From contig SPDT01000007.1 of NCBI GenBank assembly GCA_008477525.1, positions 1,054,001 through 1,118,000 of the forward strand: a DNA stretch of 64,000 nt, given 5' to 3'. Under the pieces are notes generated by a model. That model had not been told where the DNA came from. It saw only the letters and a program-made list of their open reading frames with translations, and ran no database searches. Positions 52,124 through 62,263 of the stretch are shown here, in pieces; the first letter of the stretch is position 1; each line of letters begins with the position of its first letter. This DNA is from Hypomyces perniciosus (lineage: Eukaryota; Ascomycota; Sordariomycetes; Hypocreales; Hypocreaceae). The translations under genes and the position numbers were made by a program.

Positions 52124-53889
52124 ATGAGCGGCGATACCAGGGAATCCAAACGTCTGCGGACTGATGGAGAGCAGGTCTTTGTAGGGAGCATCGACCAGGG
52201 CACCACCTCAACACGCTTCATCATCTTCAACACAGCTGGCGAACCAGTGGCTAGCCACCAGCTCGAGTTTGAGCAAAAATATCCTCAGTCTGGGTAGGTT
52301 TTGTTTTCCCGTGGAAATTGGTACAATTCAATTCAATTCAATTCAATTCCGTTCATGTCCCTCGACTTTAACACCAATTGGGTCGCAGATGGCATGAACA
52401 CGATCCTTATGAGCTGCTTCGCACAGTCGAGACCTGCATTGAAAAGGCCACCGAGAAGTTCGTCGCACAAGGACACTCAGTAGCCAGCATCCGTGCCATT
52501 GGCATCACTAACCAGCGCGAAACCACTGTTCTCTGGGACCGAAACACCGGCGAACCGCTTTACAACGCTGTTGCCTGGCCAGACACCCGAACCGCGTCCC
52601 TTGTTCGTGAGCTCCGAGCACGCGATGGTGCTGACAGGCTTCTGGAGCTCTGCGGCTTGCCCCTGTCCACATACCCTTCCAGCGTAACGGTGCTGTGGCT
52701 GCTCCAAAATGTCGATGTCGTCAAGGCTGCCTATGATGAGGACCGCCTCGCTTTCGGAACAGTCGACTCATGGCTGATTTACTGTCTTAATGGAGGCCGT
52801 ACGAGAGAAGGGGGCCCCATCCATGTCACAGACTCAACCAATGCGAGCCGCACCATGTTCATGAATCTCCGAACCCTCGAATACGATGAGAATCTCCTTT
52901 CGTTCTTCCAGATCGATCAATCCAAGCTGGCCCTCCCTAAGATCGTCCCTTCTTCGCATCCCACTGCCTTTGGCGCTCTCGCGCGTGGCCCCCTCAAGGG
53001 TGTCTCGATCGCTGGCTGTCTGGGAGATCAATCCGCCGCCTTGGTTGGGCAAAATGGCTTCAGACCGGGTCAGGCCAAGAACACGTACGGCACTGGCTGC
53101 TTTCTGCTGTACAATGTCGGCCCCGACCCCGTCATCTCCAAGAGCGGCCTCTTAGCAACCGTAGCGTACGATTTCGGCGAGGACAAGAAACCCATGTATG
53201 CTCTAGAAGGAAGCATCGCTGTGGCAGGATCGGGCGTCAACTTCTTGTTCAACAACTTGAATCTCATTGAAAGCCCCAAACACATCGACGAGGTTGCCGG
53301 ATCTGTCCCAGACAATGGAGGTGTTTACTTCGTCACTGCTTTCAGCGGCCTCTTTGCCCCTTATTGGATAGACGACGCCAAAGGCACTGTGTGTAAGTCT
53401 TCCCAGGTCTCCCTCCACGACATCGTTCCGAATAGACCTGCTAACTTTTCCGTTCCAGTCGGCATCACCCAACACACCAAGAAAGGCCATATCGCCCGTG
53501 CCACCTTAGAGGCTACTTGCCACCAAACCGCCGCCATCCTCGACGCCATGGCTTCCGACTCAGGTCGCGCACTGGAATCCCTTGCCGTCGACGGCGGTCT
53601 CTCTAATTCAGATTTGTGCATGCAGACCCAAGCCGACCTCAGCGGAATCCGCGTCAACCGCCCCGCCATGCGCGAGACCACCTCTCTCGGCGCAGCCATC
53701 GCCGCGGGGTTGGCTACGGGTGTCTGGGCTGGAATCGAGGACCTCCAGGGCGTGAATGCAGAAGGGCGTACACTCTTTACGCCAAAACTCGATGATGTAG
53801 AAAGGGCGGCTTTGAGGAGTAAGTGGGAACAGGCAGTGGAGATGAGCAGGGGCTGGGTGAGGGATATCCCGACGACTAAGAGCTCATGA
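52124..53889 (+). CDS. gut1: Glycerol kinase
   Basis: Phosphorylates glycerol to glycerol-3-phosphate with ATP, the entry step for glycerol from triglyceride breakdown (Gut1 in yeast). Exons 52124-52293, 52389-53392 and 53459-53889, giving 534 aa. FGGY-family features appear in order: the phosphate-binding loop [15 protein letters not shown] (about residue 22), [16 protein letters not shown] with the glycerol-contacting Arg-Glu, [23 protein letters not shown], the signature [12 protein letters not shown], and [13 protein letters not shown] in the C-terminal domain. Intron 2 is 66 nt and in frame (GTAAGT donor, GCTAAC branch), so it would be translated silently if missed. Splicing it restores AKGTVFGITQHT. 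Intron 1 carries an (AATTC)n run. There is no transmembrane tail; cytosolic location is expected. Confidence 0.97.
52324..52349. repeat. (AATTC)n pentanucleotide repeat in intron 1 of gut1
   Basis: About five units inside the 95-nt intron, between donor and branch region. Confidence 0.85.
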
Positions 53890-54509
53890 ACGCGGGTGAG
53901 GTAAAAAAGATCCTCACCAAATAGACAAGCCACCCAAGTAGCCATGTTCTCACAATACAAATTCCATCACATGACATTCTCCCGGGCATTACTATTAACC
54001 CTGGAATGGCCATATCATCCCGTGCAGTGGCTAGTCGTCATATAATTCAACGCTTCACGCCATTTTGGATCACCGATTGGGACGCCTCGCCGAGTGTTGA
54101 CAGACATATCCCGTAAACAGCAGACGAAACCGTCGAGACGTGTTTGACATCTTTCATTCACTATACTATTAAGCTTCGTACACGTTTTTTAATGCCTCAT
54201 TGTCATTGCACTTCTCACCTCCCCCTTTCAAGATGCATTGCCCGCCGGTCCCCCGTGACGCCAAACGATGTACTTTGCGCGCTCAATACAACACAACACA
54301 ACACAAGCACCTTCTTGAAGATGCTGGAACTAATAATTATATAAGAGGTTTTTTTGTAAGAATTTCCCCACCGGCAGGGTAGTTTTCAGGAAATGGAGGA
54401 GTGGTGAGTGTAGAGATTTCTTTTCTCTCTCCTTGCAAATTGCAAAAACAAATGTGTGCAAATGTCGACACACGGTATTATATGAGCCAGATATGTGGTT
54501 TTGACAGAA
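53890..54509. other. Convergent 3' region, gut1 / mpg1
   Basis: Two genes end toward this 620-bp space. An ACAAC-rich stretch lies near 54287-54306. No coding region recognised. Confidence 0.6.
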
Positions 54510-55877
54510 TCACATAATGATGGCAGGGACGTCCACGTTGGCCTTGATGGATTTGTGCGGCAGAACACTGCCACCGTTAACGTAGATCTCATCGCCGATA
54601 GTGACGTCGTCACCAAGAACGGTCACGTTCTCCAGGCGCGCCCAGCGGCCAACAGTGCTGTTCCAGCCAACAATGGTCGACTTAACCCAGGCGTGGTCCT
54701 TAACCTTGGAAGCACGTAGGAGCACACATCGCTGCAGGCGAACACCGTCACCGACAACGACGTCTGGGCCAATTGTGACATTGGGGCCTATCCTGCAGTT
54801 CTTGCCGATCTTGGCTGTTGGGTGGATCATGACGTTACCACCATGGACATAAGGCTCGGTGGGAGGGGTAAGCTCCTTGCTGCCCTTCTTGGTGAGCGAG
54901 GAGAGGTACAGGCAGGTTCCACTGAGGAAGTCCTTGGGCTGTCCAACATCCATCCAGAAACCGTCTAGGTCGAAAGAGTGCAGCTGGTTGTCGGAAACCA
55001 TGGAGGGGAAAACCTCCTTCTCGATCGAGGTGGGACGAAGCTCGATGCGGTTCAGGATGGAGGTGTTGAAGATGTACATGCCGGCATTGATGCGATTGCC
55101 GACGAACTCGACGGGCTTCTCGACGAAACGATCGATGCGGGAGGGGTGGTTGGGCTTGTGGACGACGACACCGTACTTGGACGGCTCCTCCACCTTGGTG
55201 ACGACAATGGTACCCTCATCGCCATGGCTCTTGTGGAAGGCCAGGAGGTCCTTGAAGGGATAGTCGCAGATGACGTCGGAGTTCAGGACGAAGAAGGGGG
55301 AGTCGTCCTTGGCAAGGATGCTTTCAGCCAGCTTGAGGGGACCACCGGTGTCGAGGGGCTCCGACTCGACAGAGAACTCAATGTTGATGTTGTATTTCTC
55401 CTCGTACTATTGGGCACACACGCATCAGTGTCAGGGTGCAATTCCGAGAGGTGTGACGGGGTTTGTAGTTGCAGCGAATCGCGGGCCGCGTTGTGGTGAG
55501 GGGTCGGTGCTGGGACTGACCTCTGCGAGGAACTTCTCCATAATCTCGGGGCGGTAGTTGACGGCGAGAACGATGTCGGTGACGCCAGCGGCAACGAGGG
55601 CTTCGATCTGGTGCACAATCATGGGTTTGTTGCCAAACTCGACGAGCGGCTTAGGGAGAGTCAGGGTCTGTCGCAACGCCAGTCAGTCAAAGGATTCCCC
55701 CCCTAAGCTATCCATCCACAACAGGAGGCCACAGCCCCTTTGCTGCTTCGCACGTACGAGAGGGCGAAGGCGGGTGCCAAAACCGCCGACAAGAATGAGT
55801 CCTACATGGGAGAAACGTTAGCTTGACCAGGAATGCGACGGGTGGTCGCGATGCAGCGCGTCATGCGTACCCTTCAT
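54510..55877 (-). CDS. mpg1: Mannose-1-phosphate guanylyltransferase (GDP-mannose pyrophosphorylase)
   Basis: Makes GDP-mannose from mannose-1-phosphate and GTP for N- and O-glycosylation, GPI anchors and cell-wall mannan; cytosolic. Exons, minus strand: 55877-55871, 55801-55758, 55667-55521 and 55406-54510, giving 364 aa, the exact family length. The nucleotide-binding loop [21 protein letters not shown] spans the first junctions. [12 protein letters not shown] lies near residue 108, [20 protein letters not shown] near 158-178, and a C-terminal left-handed beta-helix of hexapeptide repeats ([20 protein letters not shown]) completes the enzyme. The first coding exon is only 7 nt (ATG AAG G). 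The second is 44 nt. All introns have GT-AG ends. The gene is divergent from nothing nearby: about 3.2 kb follows upstream. Confidence 0.97.
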
Positions 55878-57026
55878 GATGATTGCTACAGAGTCACAAG
55901 ATCGCAGGTAGTAGTGTATCTAATAAAGGGGTAGTAAAACGAGTAGTGGTAGTGAGCGTAAGAAGAACGAGCGACAATGCAATCTCGGCAAACAGAGAAG
56001 TCAAGTCGGCTGTGAAGAAAGAAGCAGATGCCCGGGTCGTGCAGAGGATGAAGAGGCGAGAATAGGGGAGAAGAAGTTGGTGGTTTGACAAGATTTAGGT
56101 GGAGTTGGTCGAAGTTAATGGACACGAAGCCGATTTAGTCAGTCAACAAGTCCCCTGTTGGCAGCCAGTGAACATGGATCCATGGATGCTACAAGTATTA
56201 GTACTTCACCCTCCACAAAGCTGCCCGCAAACCGGTAACACCAACTGGAACACAGCGCTGGACAAGCGCAGCTTTAGGCGGTCCCTCCCCTGACACAAGG
56301 GCAGCCCAGCGGGGGCCAGGGGCGAATGATTCAGGCCAATCAGCGCCCTAGAAGCCGCCAATGTGGCTCGACCACGGACGAACAGAAATTTCCCCAGGCG
56401 AAATTGTGAGGCGCAGCAGCGCAACCATTTGATGTTCTGCTCCGTTCTGTAGCCGGAATATTAGCTCACAGCATTAACAACGGGAGCACTAATTTGGTTC
56501 TCCATCGTCAATCTTTATTCCAGGAGTACGGAGTAATATGCTGAAGATGCACAGAGCACCTGTGCGAGTAGGAGTACTGTACTTCGTACGCACGGCCAAA
56601 TTCCAAGATTTCCTTGTCTTGCATACCAGTCTCTTCGAGGGAGAATGTCCGAGACCTTTTCCAGAAGAGCCAATACATTACTGAGTACAATCGGGAGAAC
56701 TCGGCCATAACACGTCTTTCAGAATGCGAATGTCTGCCTCAGTAAATCAGAACTGCCTGTTTATGTAGGGTTGTTTCTCATGTTTCTCGTCACATGCAGG
56801 TACTACTAGTACTTACTTTTACTGCCTGTACAAGTAATATCCGCAGACTACCTAGTAGGTGCGCTAATACATGTCGTCTTTGCCCCTTATTTCGCATCCC
56901 TGCAACGTTGTACTACAAGACAAGCATCTGTACTGTACATTGGTGAAGAGTATTGATCATAGACTCTTCGAAGTGTACCCTCTACATCTCCAACTCCTGC
57001 TTTCTAATGAACCTTATTATCACGCA

Positions 57027-57054
<28 letters not shown>
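57027..57054. repeat. Poly-T tract
   Basis: About 27 consecutive T on the + strand. Confidence 0.9.
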
Positions 57055-57059
<5 letters not shown>

Positions 57060-57845
57060 CTACTACCTTCTTCAATCTATACTCGTATTTCACCCACCTC
57101 CTCAAATTCAGCTACGGGCTTACGCTTAGACCTGACGGGCTGCTATCCGATGTATTAATAGCATCCTCCTACGGGGCATTCATCAGCTCCAGGGATTTCA
57201 ACAATCCTATTGTGGATCAAGTCCCAGTGTCCCACATTCGGTTAGAAGTAGACCCTGTAATTAACGGGGGCTGCTTGATGAAATCGTCGGTGGTTGCCGA
57301 CGACGTTTCAATTCTTGCTCTTTTCCTGCTCTCATTCAATTGGTTCTCACACTAATACCACTACTATGTATTACTAGGTACCTATAGGTAGGTAGTAGTA
57401 CTTCTACGAAGTAGTTTAGCTGGTTACAAAGCCTATCACCTATCACCTAACGCTCATCGCCCATCACATGTAACTAAGCTTATGCCGTGTGTTAAAGAAA
57501 CCCGTTTTGAGAAACAACTGCTGTGGAAACAACGGGATATTGCGAGTAAGCATATTCATTTGCCAAAGCTTGGCATGCGGATTGTGCTAATACCAGTCTT
57601 GTACACGGGTAAGGAAACTGCTCAGACGATACATTTATCGAAACATCTGAAGCAATTATGTCTACTCCGTATTAGCAATGGAATCCTTCATTGATGTGAC
57701 TGTACTTCAGAAGAAGATATGCGCCACATTTGTTGTCACCAATCGTCGTCAAGTCACATCCAACTTCACGTCACGGTAGCCAATGCAACAAGAGGTTCAA
57801 GTGTCATAAGTCGTAATCATTATCATAAACTCTTGGAACGCTCTT

Positions 57846-57912
57846 TTATCATCATCATCTCATCATCGATCATCTCATCATCGATCATCATCGATCATCA
57901 TCGATCATCATC
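57846..57912. repeat. (ATC)n / CATCGAT tandem array
   Basis: Interrupted repeats of ATC with a CATCATCGAT higher-order unit. Confidence 0.85.
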
Positions 57913-59047
57913 TTCCCAAATCTCGTTCCCACCCATTCTTTCCATCCATCTGTCTTCGTATTCCCCCTCACTCCAAAATCTCATCTAATCATAAGACGTT
58001 GCATCCATCCTGCGTATTCTTTGCCCTCTCGTCAAAGCAATCTGCGGGGTAAAATGGACGCCATCCAGGAGAAAGAACAATAAGCCAGAGAACAAAGATC
58101 AGATAAAAGGAAAGAAAGAAAAAGACACCACTTGTTTGCTTGCTTGCTTCGCTCGCTGCCAATGCCAAGGTTGCCACCCTCGTGAAAGAAACAGCCGCCC
58201 ATTTTCGTGAGAAAACTGGAGGACGTGCCACGTGAGAAAAAAATCACGAAGTCGAAGTGTAAAATATCTAACCTCTGGGAAGAGGTGAAAGGAGAGATCA
58301 AGAAGGAAAGAATGAAATCATTGCCCGACCCCTGTGAGACTTTGAGGCTTCCTTCCACGGATCGGATTGAAGAGCCATCTCAAGACTAGGAAAGCCAATC
58401 GGGGAAGAGTCCAGTTACCAAAGCTGCCTTTGGAGAAATTCCAAGAAAGGCGGATTCTTGCACGGGAATTCCATTTGCGTACATCATTGAAGCTAGTCCT
58501 GTGGAAACCCAACCATGAAGGCAGAGTCACCGAATACTGGGACAAGATGAGCTCCGTGTATAATAGCAAGAAAAATTGAAGGAAAGGAAGATCCAAGTCG
58601 AAGAGACCAGGCAACAAGCCAAACTAGAGATAGTTGGGGTTGTCAAAAAAAAAGGGGGGGAGGGGAGGCGTAGGGAGGCGTGTCTAAAAAGTTCGTTTCG
58701 TGTCGTCATAAAGTCGTAAGGCATAATGGGGTATGCGTCGCTTTTTTCGTTCTTGCCCAATCTTTTTGTCCTTCGTCTTCTTCTCTCATCCGCCTTTCTC
58801 TTGTTCAGGAGACAGCCTTCGAAGGGAGGGGTCAAGGTTGGGTGCGGTGATGGTGCGGGTTATCTCCTTTTTTGGATTGCTGTGAAGCCTTTCAACCACG
58901 TTTATATGTGCGCGCGTGCCATGGCTGCCTCCTGAATTTCGGGCTAAACCGAGTGGGAAATAAGTCAAAAACTTTGAAGAGGGCATCCAATACCCTCAGT
59001 CTCCAGGGATGCATAGTTATCGGCGTCCCTACAATGTGTTGGTCCGT

Positions 59048-59883
59048 TTACTCAAACGAAGCAGTAGAGCTGCTACTGGAGTGATTGCCAGATCGTCGGC
59101 CATGGCGTTCACGCTCACTTCCGTCGCGGGACGACGTGTGGCGACGACTCCGGCGAGTTTCAGAGCTGGCTGGGAGGCCTTGAACAATTCCGTTGCGGGC
59201 AAGCATGCCACCGTTGACCGAGAAGTTGCGGCAAACCATAAAGGCACGCATAGCAGCATTCTCCTGCGCTAGGAGATCCGATTCGTAGGCCAGATCCGTC
59301 TGGTACTCACGTCCGTTGACCAGGACGAGGCAAGTAAACCCGTTGGGGTCCCGGTAACACTCGTACGAGGGGTCTGTCCATCCTCGACGTCGGCAGAGGC
59401 CTATAAGGTTGCAGCCAATGGTTAGCTCATAGATCTCCCCTCAAAGCGCACAATTCGACACATGACAACGGCGATGGGAGTTTGTAGGGGATGGCTTGCA
59501 GAAAGCACGTCGACGACGCACAACCCGCGCTGCATTGGCACCCAATCCAACCGGCTCCCTGCTGGACCTGGGTTCTTGCATTGGGGCCGGGAGAGTGAGG
59601 CGGAACAGGAAGAGGCGGTGCCGGGCATACACGCAGGGCATACACGCAGGGCCGCAGAGTGAACAGTTCGTGTGGAAGAGACGGATGGATAGAGGCCCTC
59701 TGGGTGTTCTCCCCCCGCCCATTGTGGACGTGTAGAAGCCTGGTCGTCCCACCAGATCTCGCAGTCCACCCCCATAGCGTTCATCATTGACAGGGTTTGA
59801 GGGATCCATTGGGCTGAAATAAAGATGCATGGCGTTCAATTGACCGACTTACTCTCCAAGTACTGCATATAGAAGCCGCCCAT
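59048..59883 (-). CDS. Small double-stranded-RNA-binding-domain protein
   Basis: Two exons, minus strand: 59883-59853 (31 nt, MGGFYMQYLE) and 59400-59048, joined across a 452-nt intron (GTAAGT donor, GAGCTAACC branch, TTATAG acceptor), giving 127 aa. The junction creates MQYLESLCRRRGW. Residues about 7-75 have the alpha-beta-beta-beta-alpha order of a dsRBD: helix LESLCRRRGW, strands SYECYRDPNG and CLVLVNGREYQ, and a final helix AQENAAMRAFMVC. The lysine pair that usually starts the last helix is absent, so RNA binding may be weak or altered. A conserved-looking NFSVNGGMLARNGIVQGLP follows, then a basic Arg/Ser/His tail ending SSTASFE. The role is unknown; it is not Dicer or an editing enzyme. 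The intron is long for this genome and might hold an alternative exon. Confidence 0.75.
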
Positions 59884-60490
59884 GATGGTAGTGGTTGCCA
59901 ATCGATCGACAGGAAAAAAAAGTTTCAAAGATGAGAATAATTCCGGTGTAGAAAAAAAAAAGTGGGAACGAATTGAGCGACCGCTGCCGTAAGCGTATTT
60001 ATGAGTGTCCGGGTGAGCACGGAATTCAGGATGTAAGATTTGCGAGTGTGAGTGTATGTGTGAGTGTATGTGTGAGTGCGTGTGTGTGGTGGCAACAAAT
60101 TCTTGGAAGAGAGGCAATAGGCTTAAACGGCAACAGAGGCGAGAGAGATCCGAAAGGGTCGAGCAACTAGCTGCACCTGAGCCCAATGGAGAATTGAGGG
60201 GAGAAGGGGGGATTAAGAAGTAGAAGAAGTCGTCGAGCTTGGTGGAGGAAGAAGTACTCGTAAAAAAGAGGAGGATCGAAAGTCGGGCCAGGCTGGAGAG
60301 AGGTGGAGTAAGAGAGGAGGCCAACTGCGCAGACCAAGATTACTTTGGCGAGGGCAGTGTGGAAAAAAAAAAAAGCGTGTGAGATGTGCGAGAGAGAGAG
60401 TGTGTGTGTGTGCACTCCGTACGCGGATGTGTATGTATGTTGTCTTAGTCCGGGAGAAGAAGCGGAGGGGTCAATTGGAAGAGAGGATTT

Positions 60491-60507
60491 GTACGGAGTA
60501 CGGAGTA
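60491..60507. repeat. Tandem TACGGAG units
   Basis: Two overlapping TACGGAGTA units sharing TA, followed by GAAG; part of the dispersed motif family. Confidence 0.75.
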
Positions 60508-60599
60508 GAAGCAGCAGTAGTGGGAAAAAAGAACAAAAAAAAAGAGGAGTTGATATGTAGGCAGGCCGGCCGGCCGCTGTGCGTATGTACTCGAAGCAG

Positions 60600-60722
60600 G
60601 AGTAGGCATGTGTGTGTATGTACGAGCGAGTATGTATGAAGTAGTATGTATCCGTCTATCGTCTGTGTGTAATATGTGTATGTGTATATGTGTGTATATG
60701 TGTGTATGTGTCTACGTACGAG
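60600..60722. repeat. GT/GTAT-rich low-complexity stretch
   Basis: Interrupted GTGTAT/TATGTG repeats over about 120 bp. Confidence 0.8.
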
Positions 60723-61168
60723 CATGTAAGAGGCCAGTTTCTAATACTTCGTTACGCATTCCAGGGCCATGTTGCAGGACGAGACAAGCCGGCAGACTGG
60801 GTTTATTGCAAAAGCGTTTGTTAGCGCGGGCCCAGGGGCGTGTCTGGAGCAAAGCGAAACGCGATGCGAGCAACGATGCGGCTCTCGAATGAGTGTGGTG
60901 ACCCCATCTTTGATGTGTTGGCAGCTCTCATTGCCAGTTGATTTGCAAACCGCTAAGGACTAGGCCGCTCCACCGCAACGCATAATACAGTAGCAGCAGC
61001 ATCAGTACGGAGTACTAGTATCGAGTCGTAATAGTAGGAGTAGCAGCTAGACGCCGCGTCTTGTGTCTTCGCTGCTTCTTCTGCTGCTGCTGCTGGAGCA
61101 TAGGGCCAATCTCCCCATTCTCGAATAAGTTTCGCGCCTGCCGGTAATACAGAACGGCCAAGCAGAGG

Positions 61169-61186
61169 CTACGGAGTACGAAGTAG
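61169..61186. repeat. Composite TACGGAGTACGAAGTAG motif
   Basis: A further head-to-tail pair of the two motif units, nearly identical to the one at 1963-1984. Confidence 0.75.
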
Positions 61187-62201
61187 TATGAGTATCTATG
61201 CATCTACGCATAGTACATGCTTCGCACATACTCGTAAGGTACGGAGTACGGAGGGGAGCGGTTGAAGGACCGGCGGCGGACCAGCAAGAGTCGGCCGTAT
61301 GTATCATTACATGACCTGCCATGCTCTGCTCTTCTCCGCTTTGTCATACGTTTTTGCCTATTTGGTTAGACTTTGCAGAGTCAACGGCATACATTTCTAT
61401 TGTGGTTGTTATTGTGTTCCTCATCCTCGGTCGACCGTTTGGCCGCAGAAAGGGTCGCTTCTGAAGTAGCCGCCCATTGCCAGTCTTGGCGGAGCAGAGA
61501 CGCATCCATGTCTTGTTCTGTATGTATGTACAGAGTACGGAGCACTGGCGCTTCGAACAGGCCCAGCGGCAGACGGAGCTCGTGGTAGCAGTAGAAAGAG
61601 TCCGTCATAATTAACAAAGGGCAGCGAGGAGGTGGCGAAAAGGGAACCAGCGGTGTCCTCAACATCCGGAGAAATACCAACCACACATCACGAGTAGGTA
61701 TCTCGACACTCCTAAGGAGCGAAGCCAGAGAGAGCCAGCGAGAGCCACAGCGTAATCGTCTGATGCGATGTGCCTGGTTGGCTGCCACCCAGAGCATCCC
61801 TCCGAGAGAGATCTCAGAGCTTAGGCGGCCACTAATGCACAGCAGTGTCCACAGGTATCGCCGTGTACCTGGACAGGGACTGGCGAGCAGACATGGGCTG
61901 GCCATGAGGTGCAGCACTAGCTGTCATGCCTGCAATTGGAAAGTAAATAATAATAATGTGTACTCCGTAAATCGTGCGCATTCCAAGGACGGATTCAGGA
62001 GTCCAAGTTACGAAGCGCTTCGTCTGCCCCCTCCTCCAGGTGCCATGCTTTGGCTGCCCAGGATTTGTGTTTGGCCCGTTGGATTGGCCCGCTCCAACCT
62101 TACATACTTAGCCGGGAGCCGGGATTGGTAGTATTGCCGTTGGCCCATCAAGTCAAAAACGAAATGCGTGTGCGATACAGAGTACGAAATACCTAGTAGT
62201 A

Positions 62202-62263
62202 GGAGTAGGAGTAGTAGGAGTAGTAGGAGTAGTAGGAGTAGTAGGAGTAGTAGTAGTAGTAAG
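62202..62263. repeat. (GTAGTAGGA)n minisatellite
   Basis: Units of GTAGTAGGA/GTAGGA in tandem, ending in a GTA triplet run. Confidence 0.9.

Larger units (their letters stand above)
55878..59047. other. Intergenic region mpg1 / dsRBD gene
   Basis: About 3.2 kb with no supportable gene; frames are short and mostly without ATG. Holds a T-run at 57027-57054, an (ATC)/(ATCG) stretch at 57846-57912, and motif units at about 56526, 56577, 57405 and 57660. The part below 56100 is probably the mpg1 promoter and the part from about 58600 the 3' region of the dsRBD gene. Confidence 0.5.

Noticed and set aside
59441..59839. 132- and 121-codon frames beginning inside the dsRBD intron
   Set aside because: Neither carries a domain, and the direct join of 59853 to 59400 gives a continuous dsRBD; kept only as a note on the long intron.
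61381..61917. 178-codon minus-strand frame in the right arm
   Set aside because: Unbiased composition, no domain and no leader features; length is compatible with chance in GC-balanced DNA.
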